Source of the DNA: Tannerella sp.
GTDB taxonomy: Bacteria > Bacteroidota > Bacteroidia > Bacteroidales > Tannerellaceae
NCBI GenBank assembly: GCA_031272655.1
Contig: JAISTJ010000040.1
Coordinates: forward strand, 1 to 11,751
Reading direction: 5' to 3'
Length of the DNA: 11,751 nt
Position numbers and translations under genes: made by a program. The notes under the pieces were generated by a model. The model was given only the letters and a program-made list of their open reading frames with translations, was not told the DNA's origin and did no database searches. Below, one piece after another: positions 6,100 to 11,751 of this stretch (position 1 is its first letter; the number at the start of each line of letters is the position of its first letter).

Positions 6100-7920
6100 A
6101 TGATTGAAAATAAGGATAATATATTTTACAGGTTTTTGCTTTGGCGCGAGAAGCATATCAATGAGCGGACTTTTGTGCTGATAATCAGTTTCTTGGTCGG
6201 TTTGTGCGCTGCTGTTGCCGCTATCGTGCTGAAGAACGCTATTCATCTGATACAGAACTTGTTGACGTCTAATCTTAAAGAGGGCGCTAACTATCTGCTG
6301 CTGCTTTATCCTGTGGCGGGGATACTGCTTGCGGGGCTGTTTGTGAAATATATCGTGCGCGACGACATCAGTCACGGCGTTACGAAAATACTTTTCGCCA
6401 TTTCGCAGCGCAAAAGCCGCATCAAGCCTCACAATATGTGGTCGTCAATGGTGGCGAGCAGCGTTACAATCGGCTTTGGCGGCTCGGTAGGCGCGGAGGC
6501 GCCTATCGTGCTGACGGGTGCGGCTATCGGCAGCAATCTCGGACGGCTGTTTCGCCTTGAGCAAAAGACGCTCATGCTCCTTGTAGGATGTGGCGCCGCA
6601 GGGGCTGTGGCAGGGATTTTCAAAGCGCCTATCGCGGGCTTAGTCTTTGTTATTGAGGTGCTTATGCTCGACCTTACGATGACGTCGGTGCTGCCGTTGC
6701 TGATAGCATCCGTTACCGCCGCCACAATGTCGTACATCTTTACAGGCACGGAACCAATGTTCAGTTTCTCGCAGACAGAGGAATTTGCGCTGCACAAGAT
6801 ACCTTACACGCTGATGTTGGGCATCTTTTGCGGACTTGTTTCGCTTTATTTCACCCGCGCTTCGATACGCATCGAGGGTTGGTACCGCAAGTTCCTGCCG
6901 CAATACTGGCAGAAATTCCTCGTCGGGGCGGCGGCGCTCAGCCTGCTTATCTTCCTATTCCCGCCGCTCTATGGCGAAGGTTACAATACAATCGTCTCGC
7001 TGCTCGACGGGCAGTTCACCAACCTCATGCAGCAAAGCCCGTTAAGTACCGTCATTGCGAGGAACGAAGCCATCTCGCCATTCATAGACTATTGGGGCAT
7101 CATCTTCTTCCTCATCCTAATCCTGCTATCCAAAGTTTTCGCCTCAACAGCCACCAATAGCGGCGGCGGCTGCGGCGGTATCTTTGCCCCAAGCCTTTAT
7201 TTAGGCTGTATCGCGGGTTTCGTTTTCTCTCACTCTTCCAACTATTTTGATATTACGGCGACGCTTTCGGAGAAAAATTTCGCGCTAATGGGCATGGCAG
7301 GCGTAATGTCAGGCGTTATGCACGCACCGCTGACAGGCGTTTTTCTGATAGCCGAACTGACAGGCGGCTACGACCTCTTCCTGCCTCTGATGCTCGTTTC
7401 AACAAGTTCCTACGCCACAATTATCATCTTCGAGCCGCACAGCCTCTATTCCATGCGACTTGCGCAGAAAGGCGAACTGATGACGCACCACAAAGACCGC
7501 GCCGTGCTGACGCTGCTCAAAATGGACAACATCATAGAAACCGATTTCATCCGCGTCAGCCCCGACATGTCGCTTGGCGACCTTGTGCGCAACGCCGTCG
7601 CCCAAAGCCCCCGCAGCATGTTCCCTGTTGTCGAAAACGACGGCAAACTGCTTGGCGTGGTGCAGGTGGATAACATCCGCAACATCATGTTCCGACCCGA
7701 ACTGTACGACCGCTTCCACGTCTCGCGCTTCATGCTCTCGCCCCCTGCAAAGGTCGTCAACAACATGTCTATGGAACAGATAATGCGCCTCTTCGACGAC
7801 ACAAAAGCATGGAACCTCCCCGTCATAGATGAGAACGGCGCCTACCTCGGTTTTGTCAGTAAATCAAAGATTTTCAACGCCTACCGCGAAGCGCTTGTGG
7901 ATACATTTATGGGAGACTAA
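6100..7920 (+). CDS. ClC-family chloride channel/transporter with C-terminal CBS pair
   Basis: The 606-aa inner-membrane protein has about ten or more hydrophobic segments from residue 25 to 445. ClC landmarks are GFGGSVGAEAPIVLTGAAIGSN (125-146), where Glu133 sits at the gating-glutamate position, and GGIFAPSLYLG (359-369). Others are GMAGVMSGVMHAPLTGVFLIAELTGG (398-423) and a conserved Tyr region at 450. Two CBS domains follow (about 475-535 and 542-598), which in this family often sense nucleotides. A gating Glu is compatible with either a Cl-/H+ exchanger or a channel. Residues 318-326 (VIARNEAIS) are encoded by a copy of the dispersed repeat found elsewhere in the window, lying in frame in a loop between membrane segments. 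The gene starts 4 nt after the sugar transferase stop and ends before a hairpin terminator. Confidence 0.95.
   Translation: MIENKDNIFYRFLLWREKHINERTFVLIISFLVGLCAAVAAIVLKNAIHLIQNLLTSNLKEGANYLLLLYPVAGILLAGLFVKYIVRDDISHGVTKILFAISQRKSRIKPHNMWSSMVASSVTIGFGGSVGAEAPIVLTGAAIGSNLGRLFRLEQKTLMLLVGCGAAGAVAGIFKAPIAGLVFVIEVLMLDLTMTSVLPLLIASVTAATMSYIFTGTEPMFSFSQTEEFALHKIPYTLMLGIFCGLVSLYFTRASIRIEGWYRKFLPQYWQKFLVGAAALSLLIFLFPPLYGEGYNTIVSLLDGQFTNLMQQSPLSTVIARNEAISPFIDYWGIIFFLILILLSKVFASTATNSGGGCGGIFAPSLYLGCIAGFVFSHSSNYFDITATLSEKNFALMGMAGVMSGVMHAPLTGVFLIAELTGGYDLFLPLMLVSTSSYATIIIFEPHSLYSMRLAQKGELMTHHKDRAVLTLLKMDNIIETDFIRVSPDMSLGDLVRNAVAQSPRSMFPVVENDGKLLGVVQVDNIRNIMFRPELYDRFHVSRFMLSPPAKVVNNMSMEQIMRLFDDTKAWNLPVIDENGAYLGFVSKSKIFNAYREALVDTFMGD
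7050..7074 (+). repeat. Dispersed repeat element inside the ClC gene
   Basis: This 25-nt segment begins CGTCATTGCGAGG and ends GAAGCCATC. It matches the elements at 594-618 and 636-660 (on the opposite strand) at 24 of 25 positions; the only change is CAATC to CCATC. It is read in frame as VIARNEAI without disturbing the protein, in a loop region between hydrophobic segments. Confidence 0.85.
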
Positions 7921-7925
7921 CTTTT

Positions 7926-8215
7926 GAATTAAGAATTAAGAATTAAAAATTAAGAGCTAAGAGTTACATGTAGTCAAGGCCTCAGAAGCGGATTAAGTAA
8001 GTCCGCTTTTTTTATGCCCTTTTGTCTTATAATAATACATAATTTTTCTGAATTTTTCTTAAATATTTAATATCGTAACATTTTAATTTCCTAATTATAC
8101 TATCAGGGTCGTTGAATAGAAAATAAATGAATTGTACGAAAGCGGCGCGGTTGGTTACACTCAAAGATGCCCACCACATCAGAGGCTCGCTAATCTAATT
8201 CTTAATTTTTAATTC
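7926..8215. repeat. AT-rich inverted repeat pair flanking a non-coding stretch
   Basis: Reiterated GAATTAA words run from 7926 to about 7955. The 16-nt word GAATTAAAAATTAAGA at 7940-7955 recurs as a perfect reverse complement at 8200-8215, so the two arms enclose about 245 nt. The arms could mark an old small mobile element, but low-complexity words of this kind are common between genes in Bacteroidota, so chance or independent copies are also possible. Confidence 0.45.
7986..8013 (+). terminator. Rho-independent terminator after the ClC gene
   Basis: A 7-bp stem AAGCGGA (7986-7992) / TCCGCTT (8002-8008) with a 9-nt loop runs straight into seven T's (8007-8013). It lies about 65 nt after the ClC stop codon and would end the tsaC-sugar transferase-ClC transcript. 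Confidence 0.8.
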
Positions 8216-8355
8216 AGCCTGTCCGTCTATCTCAACTTACCAAATCTATATCGGGTCATTTTTGTAATACACTGATATATAAGCTTTTAATAAGCTATCG
8301 CAAACGCCCGATATATGGGGGGCTGTTTCAAAAAGCGTTCTTTTACTTCGTGGCT

Positions 8356-8429
8356 CACTGACGGCTCTGCAAGGCAAGCAACCGGCAGTGAAACCTTAAA
8401 AACCAACAACGGGGAAGCCGAAAACCGTT
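8356..8429 (+). promoter_or_regulatory. Possible structured leader upstream of the DUF6745-like gene
   Basis: CACTGACGG (8356-8364) can pair with CCGGCAGTG (8382-8390) with one mismatch across a 17-nt loop. AACGG (8408-8412) can pair with CCGTT (8425-8429). These lie 35 to 108 nt before the start codon at 8464. No T-run follows, so a plain terminator is not indicated. I recognise no known riboswitch or leader RNA class. Confidence 0.3.
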
Positions 8430-8463
8430 AACAGAGTAGGCACACATTTAATTCGTATTATTA

Positions 8464-9870
8464 ATGAGTAAAAACAAACAACAACTTGGGAATGACCCTG
8501 ATTTTCAACGAGCAAAGCCTCGCTTGACAGCCATTGAGCAAAAGTATCTTCGTATGATTACGAACAGAAATGTGGATATGCCGACCTTGAGAAGGTGCAT
8601 TCACAATCTCTACAAAAGCGCGGGCATCCAAACCGAGCCGGAAATCGTTGTCTGCGACGATATGTACGTATGCAGGCTCTTGATTGAAATGCTGAAAGAC
8701 ACGGAAGTAACAGAGCATTTACAATTAAGTAAGCCTGTTGAACTCCCTAAAATAAAGGTATATCTGTCCTCGGCATATCGTTTGTGGAATAAAATAGACT
8801 ATGCTATTAGTAAAGAAAAAATTCGATATTGGTCTATGGATGGTAAATTGCCTTGGCCCTCTACTAATAGGCTGCCTATTTGGGGCATACATAATAATAT
8901 CAGAACTATTGTAAATAACGCAGACAAAATGAATGTTCATAAAAATTTCCTTGAGCGCTTTAGAGAAAATCCTGACACCGGCAGTTGGGAATTTATGCCA
9001 ACCATACTCTCAACTCTTCCATGCTCGCTTGAGAACTATTTCTCTTCCGATGCGTTCTTCAACTATATCTGCTCCAAATCAGCGGATACTGATTTTTGGC
9101 TTAAGATACAATGGAATTACATAGGCAAAGCGTATGATTCTTCCGACAAACTTGATTTTGTCAATTATTACAATCTTTTTTATTATGATTATTATAAATC
9201 AAAAAGATGGAGGCAGACCAGGAAAGTTGAAGTCGCACGTAATAAAGTCAAGGACAATCTGATAGAACTTCATCAAGCCTGTTCCATATTTCAATCTTTC
9301 TTGTATGAAAACTATGTGTTTATTGTTAAAACGCCGCAAATAACACTTGACGCTGACCGTAAGGATGCAATCGCATTCCACGACGTCGAGCAACCGGCTA
9401 TATTCTTTAACGAGGCTTGTAATTTCTGCTTCATAAATGGTCGTCAAGTACCCGGCTGGGTCGTCAAAGAAAGAGATTATGAAATGCTCTATTACAAATT
9501 CATGGCAGAGAAGAACGAGAATATAAGAGCAGCAGTTGTTACCGTTATCAAAGCGCGGCACGGGACGGAAGGTCTGTTGGACTTCCTTAAAGCCGAAGTG
9601 GTTGATGAACAAACTATTAGCCATTTCGACGGATATACCGAGACGGTGAGCCTGCTTAAAACAAAGGAACGATACAGTTTTCTTCGAGACCGTATGAAGC
9701 AGCCGTATCAACCCTATTGCTGGTCTAAGATAGTTTGCCCGTCAACCGGCTCTACATATCTTATTGACAACTCGGCAGATTTCACCGACGCTGTTGAGGC
9801 TCTCAAGTGGCTTCGCCCGTCGTTTGTGCCCGATACAATGAAATATAAATGGTCATTTTTTGCTAATTAA
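8464..9870 (+). CDS. DUF6745-like protein of unknown function
   Basis: The 468-aa product has no signal peptide or membrane segment and is probably cytoplasmic. Two regions remind me of DUF6745 proteins. The first is an N-terminal LTAIEQKYLRM...LRRCIHNLYKSAGI...PEIVVCDD (21-66), similar to their 'Y..AGL..P..vvw..SP' start. The second is a C-terminal part: VFIVKTPQITLD (285-296), AIAFHDVEQPAIFF (302-315), FINGRQVPGWVV (323-334), the helical IRAAVVTVIKARHGTEGLLDF (354-374), and a final ST-G-STYLID...DAVEALKWL (427-450). The assignment is from memory. The middle (90-270) is rich in aromatic and charged residues with no recognised motif. It is followed after 21 nt by the domain A gene, so it is probably the first gene of the accessory operon. 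No enzymatic function is proposed. Confidence 0.6.
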   Translation: MSKNKQQLGNDPDFQRAKPRLTAIEQKYLRMITNRNVDMPTLRRCIHNLYKSAGIQTEPEIVVCDDMYVCRLLIEMLKDTEVTEHLQLSKPVELPKIKVYLSSAYRLWNKIDYAISKEKIRYWSMDGKLPWPSTNRLPIWGIHNNIRTIVNNADKMNVHKNFLERFRENPDTGSWEFMPTILSTLPCSLENYFSSDAFFNYICSKSADTDFWLKIQWNYIGKAYDSSDKLDFVNYYNLFYYDYYKSKRWRQTRKVEVARNKVKDNLIELHQACSIFQSFLYENYVFIVKTPQITLDADRKDAIAFHDVEQPAIFFNEACNFCFINGRQVPGWVVKERDYEMLYYKFMAEKNENIRAAVVTVIKARHGTEGLLDFLKAEVVDEQTISHFDGYTETVSLLKTKERYSFLRDRMKQPYQPYCWSKIVCPSTGSTYLIDNSADFTDAVEALKWLRPSFVPDTMKYKWSFFAN

Positions 9871-9891
9871 TAGTTTAATATTTAAGTATTT

Positions 9892-10263
9892 ATGAAGGTT
9901 TTAAAACAAATCGGTCACCAAGGTGACACCCAATGGTTCGCTGTGGACATGATACCACAGGACGCAGTCAAAGTAGAAAAGCAGTACATCGCTGCTTCCG
10001 AACGCACCGGCTCGGTGCATGCCCTCTGCGGCAACTACGACATGTACAGGGGGACTGACGGAGTAACGTACGTGGACGTCCACGAGGAGTGTGTACTCAA
10101 TCACACTTACCGTCATAACCTCGGCACTGATGGCTACGACCGTGCTGTAACGCTTCCGGTCAAAGACCACCGCCACTCCGTTATCGCCCCCGGCGTCTAT
10201 GCCGTCGGCATCCAGCAACGCTTCGACCCCATAGTTGTACGTCGACGCATCATCATCGACTAA
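9892..10263 (+). CDS. Small His-rich conserved protein (domain A, stand-alone copy)
   Basis: This is a 123-aa soluble protein. It reads QGDTQWFAVDMIP near residues 10-22, then IAASERTGSVHALCG (33-47), YVDVHEECVLNHTY (60-73) and KDHRHSVIAPGVYAVGIQQRFDP (91-113), ending RRRIIID. The block with conserved His residues, one Cys in ALCG and one in EEC could be a metal site, but that is inference. The outline resembles small proteins with 'vaHSETGH.H', 'H' and 'G.y.v..QREY.P' elements that I recall from other phyla, possibly as neighbours of DUF6745 genes. A second copy forms the N-terminal part of the fused gene at 10978, with about 81 of 111 aligned residues identical. The gene lies 21 nt after the DUF6745-like gene. 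No family name is given with confidence. Confidence 0.75.
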   Translation: MKVLKQIGHQGDTQWFAVDMIPQDAVKVEKQYIAASERTGSVHALCGNYDMYRGTDGVTYVDVHEECVLNHTYRHNLGTDGYDRAVTLPVKDHRHSVIAPGVYAVGIQQRFDPIVVRRRIIID

Positions 10264-10280
10264 AGGTCAAAGCCCTGCAA

Positions 10281-10366
10281 TACTGAGCGCGAAGAACGCC
10301 AGGCAGCACAGTTGCCAAGTAAAAAGCCCTTAGCGTCTTATGCACTTGGCGCCTTTGCGCTCAGTA
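10281..10366. repeat. Cruciform-forming repeat element between domain A and domain B genes
   Basis: TACTGAGCGC (10281-10290) and GCGCTCAGTA (10357-10366) are perfect 10-bp inverted ends. Inside them GCCAAGT (10314-10320) and ACTTGGC (10344-10350) form a second perfect 7-bp pair. The 86-bp element can therefore fold as a branched hairpin on either strand. Its size, perfect ends and intergenic position suggest a miniature repeat element; no other full copy is seen in the window. Confidence 0.65.
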
Positions 10367-10393
10367 TCAATTCACTCACCACTCACCACCTCC

Positions 10394-10418
10394 CGTCATT
10401 GCGAGGCACGAAGCAATC
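10394..10418 (+). repeat. Dispersed repeat element, third locus
   Basis: This copy begins CGTCATTGCGAGG and ends GAAGCAATC, differing from the 594-618 consensus at one base (GGCAC for GGAAC). It lies 28 nt after the cruciform repeat and 28 nt before the domain B start codon. It has the same orientation as the copy inside the ClC gene and is inverted relative to the 591-726 array. Confidence 0.85.
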
Positions 10419-10445
10419 TCACTAAACATTCATCACTAAATTTTT

Positions 10446-10934
10446 ATGGAAACAAAAGTAAAAAAACAATCAGAAACAGAAACAAACGAATTAGCAATTC
10501 TTCTGCGTACAACCCCGTCTAACCGTCCTGTCAAAGGCAGAACGATGGTCTATATTCCGGCTATCAATCCGGATACGTTCCTACATCTTAATTGGTGGCA
10601 TGACTCATGCCGTCTGCGCGACTATTCGGGCTATACCGGCTACAATCTTTTCGAGAGCACGCCTCCACGTCTTGAATGGGTTGAAAAGCAAGGTATTAAA
10701 TACGAAGTGGCTGTTCCTGACGGCAAAATCGCTTTCAATATCCCTTATTGGCATCAAAAAACCAAAGAATTGAACGAGCAATACGGCATCAAACCAAGTA
10801 AACGGCACGTACATCTCGGCCTCCCGCATGAAATGAACGACCGCTTAGCGACGCTTGCCGATAGCAACGGCGTCAGCATCAACGACTACATCGCCGGCGT
10901 GCTGCAAAGCCACTTAAAATTAAGTAATAAGTAA
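10446..10934 (+). CDS. Domain B protein with C-terminal ribbon-helix-helix-like segment
   Basis: The 162-aa soluble protein opens with a short charged stretch (METKVKKQSETETNE). Then comes a block shared with the next gene: VYIPAINPDTFLHLNW (35-50), SCRLRDYSGYTGYNLFE (54-70), IKYEV (84-88) and YWHQKTKELNEQYGIKPSK (101-119). I do not recognise this block. Residues 121-157 (HVHLGLPHEMNDRLATLA, then NGVSINDYIAGVLQSHL) follow the ribbon-helix-helix pattern of CopG/HicB/Arc-like proteins: a strand, a helix ending in LA, a G-S turn, and a second helix starting NDYI. It may bind DNA, but such segments also serve as dimerisation or accessory domains. In the downstream paralogue the same region is fused behind domain A. 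A gap of 182 nt filled with repeats separates it from the domain A gene. Confidence 0.75.
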   Translation: METKVKKQSETETNELAILLRTTPSNRPVKGRTMVYIPAINPDTFLHLNWWHDSCRLRDYSGYTGYNLFESTPPRLEWVEKQGIKYEVAVPDGKIAFNIPYWHQKTKELNEQYGIKPSKRHVHLGLPHEMNDRLATLADSNGVSINDYIAGVLQSHLKLSNK

Positions 10935-10977
10935 AGATTCAAGATGCAATAATTATTAATTTTAATTTTTTTAAGTT

Positions 10978-11751
10978 ATGCAATTTTTAGAACAACTCGG
11001 TCTCCAAGGTGATACTCAATGGTTTTCCGTTGATAAGATTCCGGAGGATGCATTCAAAATTGAAACGCGGTTCATCGCTGCTTCCGAAAAATCTGTACAT
11101 GCCCTTTGCGGCAAATACGACATGTACGAGGGCTTGGACGGCGTGATATACGTGGATGTCCACGAGGAGTGTGTGCTCAATCACACTTACCATCAGAACC
11201 TTGGCGTTAAAGGCTACAACCGTACCGTAACGCTTCCGGAGAAAGACCATCGCCACTCCGTCATCGCCCCCGGTCAATATTCCGTCGGCATTCGCAAACG
11301 TTTCTTCCCATTTCCCCTGCATCGTCGAAATGCAAACAAACAATCAGAAGAAGAAATAGATGACTTTGATGGATTACTGCTACATCTGCTACAAGAACAA
11401 TTAAGCCGTGAAACTCATGGCGTATCGTTGATCTATGTTCCGGCTATCAATCCGGACACGTTCCTGCGCTTCAACTGGTCGCACTCTTCATGCCGCCTGC
11501 GCGATTATTCCGGATATACCGGCTACCCTCTTTTCGAACACAATCCACTTCGCGTTGAGAAAATTGATGAGAAAGACATTAAGTATGAAATCGTCATGCA
11601 ATACGTGCCGTTTACCGACATTGACTATTGGCATCAGAAAACAAAAGAGATAAACGAACAATACGGCGTCAAACCGAGCAAAGCGCACGTACATCTCGGT
11701 CTCTCGCCTGACATGTACAGTCAGTTAGCGATGCTTGCCAAGAGCAATGGC
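10978..11751 (+). CDS. Fused domain A-domain B protein (3' end outside window)
   Basis: From the ATG at 10978 one frame is open without a stop for 258 codons to the window end. Residues 1-111 (start MQFLEQLGLQGDTQWFSVDK) match the protein at 9892 at about 81 of 111 positions; the main gap is loss of Thr-Gly in the ASERTG segment. Residues 112-150 form a linker (HRRNANKQSEEEIDDFDGLL...). Residues 151-258 (IYVPAINPDTFLRFNW, CRLRDYSGYTGYPLFE, YWHQKTKEINEQYGVKPSK, HVHLGLSPDMYSQLAMLA) match the protein at 10446 and break off inside the ribbon-helix-helix-like segment. The linker's KQSEEE aligns with KQSETE at the start of the separate domain B protein, so the joint sits right at that gene's beginning. 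It starts 43 nt after the domain B gene and is probably in the same operon. Confidence 0.85.
   Translation, partial: MQFLEQLGLQGDTQWFSVDKIPEDAFKIETRFIAASEKSVHALCGKYDMYEGLDGVIYVDVHEECVLNHTYHQNLGVKGYNRTVTLPEKDHRHSVIAPGQYSVGIRKRFFPFPLHRRNANKQSEEEIDDFDGLLLHLLQEQLSRETHGVSLIYVPAINPDTFLRFNWSHSSCRLRDYSGYTGYPLFEHNPLRVEKIDEKDIKYEIVMQYVPFTDIDYWHQKTKEINEQYGVKPSKAHVHLGLSPDMYSQLAMLAKSNG

Larger units (their letters stand above)
7921..8463. other. Gene-free interval before the accessory block
   Basis: No gene is seen on either strand. It contains the AT-rich repeat arms, the terminator, a 9-bp inverted repeat TATATCGGG (8247-8255) / CCCGATATA (8307-8315), and directly after it GGGGGGCTGTTTCAAAAAGC (8317-8336), a word resembling insertion-sequence ends. 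From 8356 to 8429 there is possible RNA structure. No clear promoter for the next gene was found; CATTTTTG at 8257-8264 differs from a -7 box by one base. Confidence 0.6.

Noticed and set aside
9199..9711. 170-codon minus-strand open frame inside the DUF6745-like gene
   Set aside because: Antisense shadow with no recognisable pattern; the plus-strand frame is longer and has family-like segments at both ends.
10340..10522. 60-codon plus-strand open frame spanning the dispersed repeat
   Set aside because: It translates the repeat (RHCEARSN) and runs into the domain B gene in another frame.
10978..11751. Diversity-generating retroelement or variable-protein pair as explanation of the duplicated A/B genes
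   Set aside because: No reverse transcriptase or template/variable repeat pair is visible; differences between copies are spread evenly and include non-adenine changes, as in ordinary duplication.

Overview
The window looks like a chromosome segment of a Bacteroidota (Bacteroidales-like) bacterium. The evidence is TAnnTTTG-type -7 promoter boxes with TTG-type -33 boxes about 20 nt upstream, the pyrE / SRPBCC / argH gene order, AT-rich intergenic repeats, and the general style of the proteins. No species can be named from the sequence alone.

Layout. (1) 1-163: the 5' part of a small helix-turn-helix regulator on the minus strand, with repeated half-sites upstream that could be its operator. 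(2) 164-897: no gene; it holds GC-rich palindromes and a 42-bp tandem repeat built on a dispersed element starting CGTCATTGCGAGG. (3) 898-1072: tRNA-Leu(UAA) and tRNA-Gly(GCC), minus strand, with a recognisable promoter. (4) 1154-3996, minus strand: a tight operon pyrE, SRPBCC protein, argH and a Rieske-like lipoprotein lacking the usual His ligands. (5) 4029-4116: divergent promoters. (6) 4127-7920, plus strand: tsaC/sua5-type gene, polyprenyl-phosphate glycosylphosphotransferase and a CBS-containing ClC chloride channel, ending at a hairpin terminator. One copy of the dispersed element lies in frame inside the ClC gene. (7) 7921-8463: gene-free, with inverted repeats and a potentially structured leader. 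(8) 8464-11751, plus strand: an accessory block of poorly characterised genes.

The accessory block is the part most worth attention. It begins with a 468-aa protein that I relate to the DUF6745 family. Next come a small His-rich protein (domain A) and a separate protein (domain B) ending in a ribbon-helix-helix-like segment. The following gene runs off the window and carries A and B again, fused in one reading frame. The two A copies match at about 80 of 111 aligned residues. The gap that separates A from B in the first copy is filled by a cruciform-forming repeat and another copy of the dispersed element. The function of this block is unknown. Family assignments are from memory of the families and were not checked by search.
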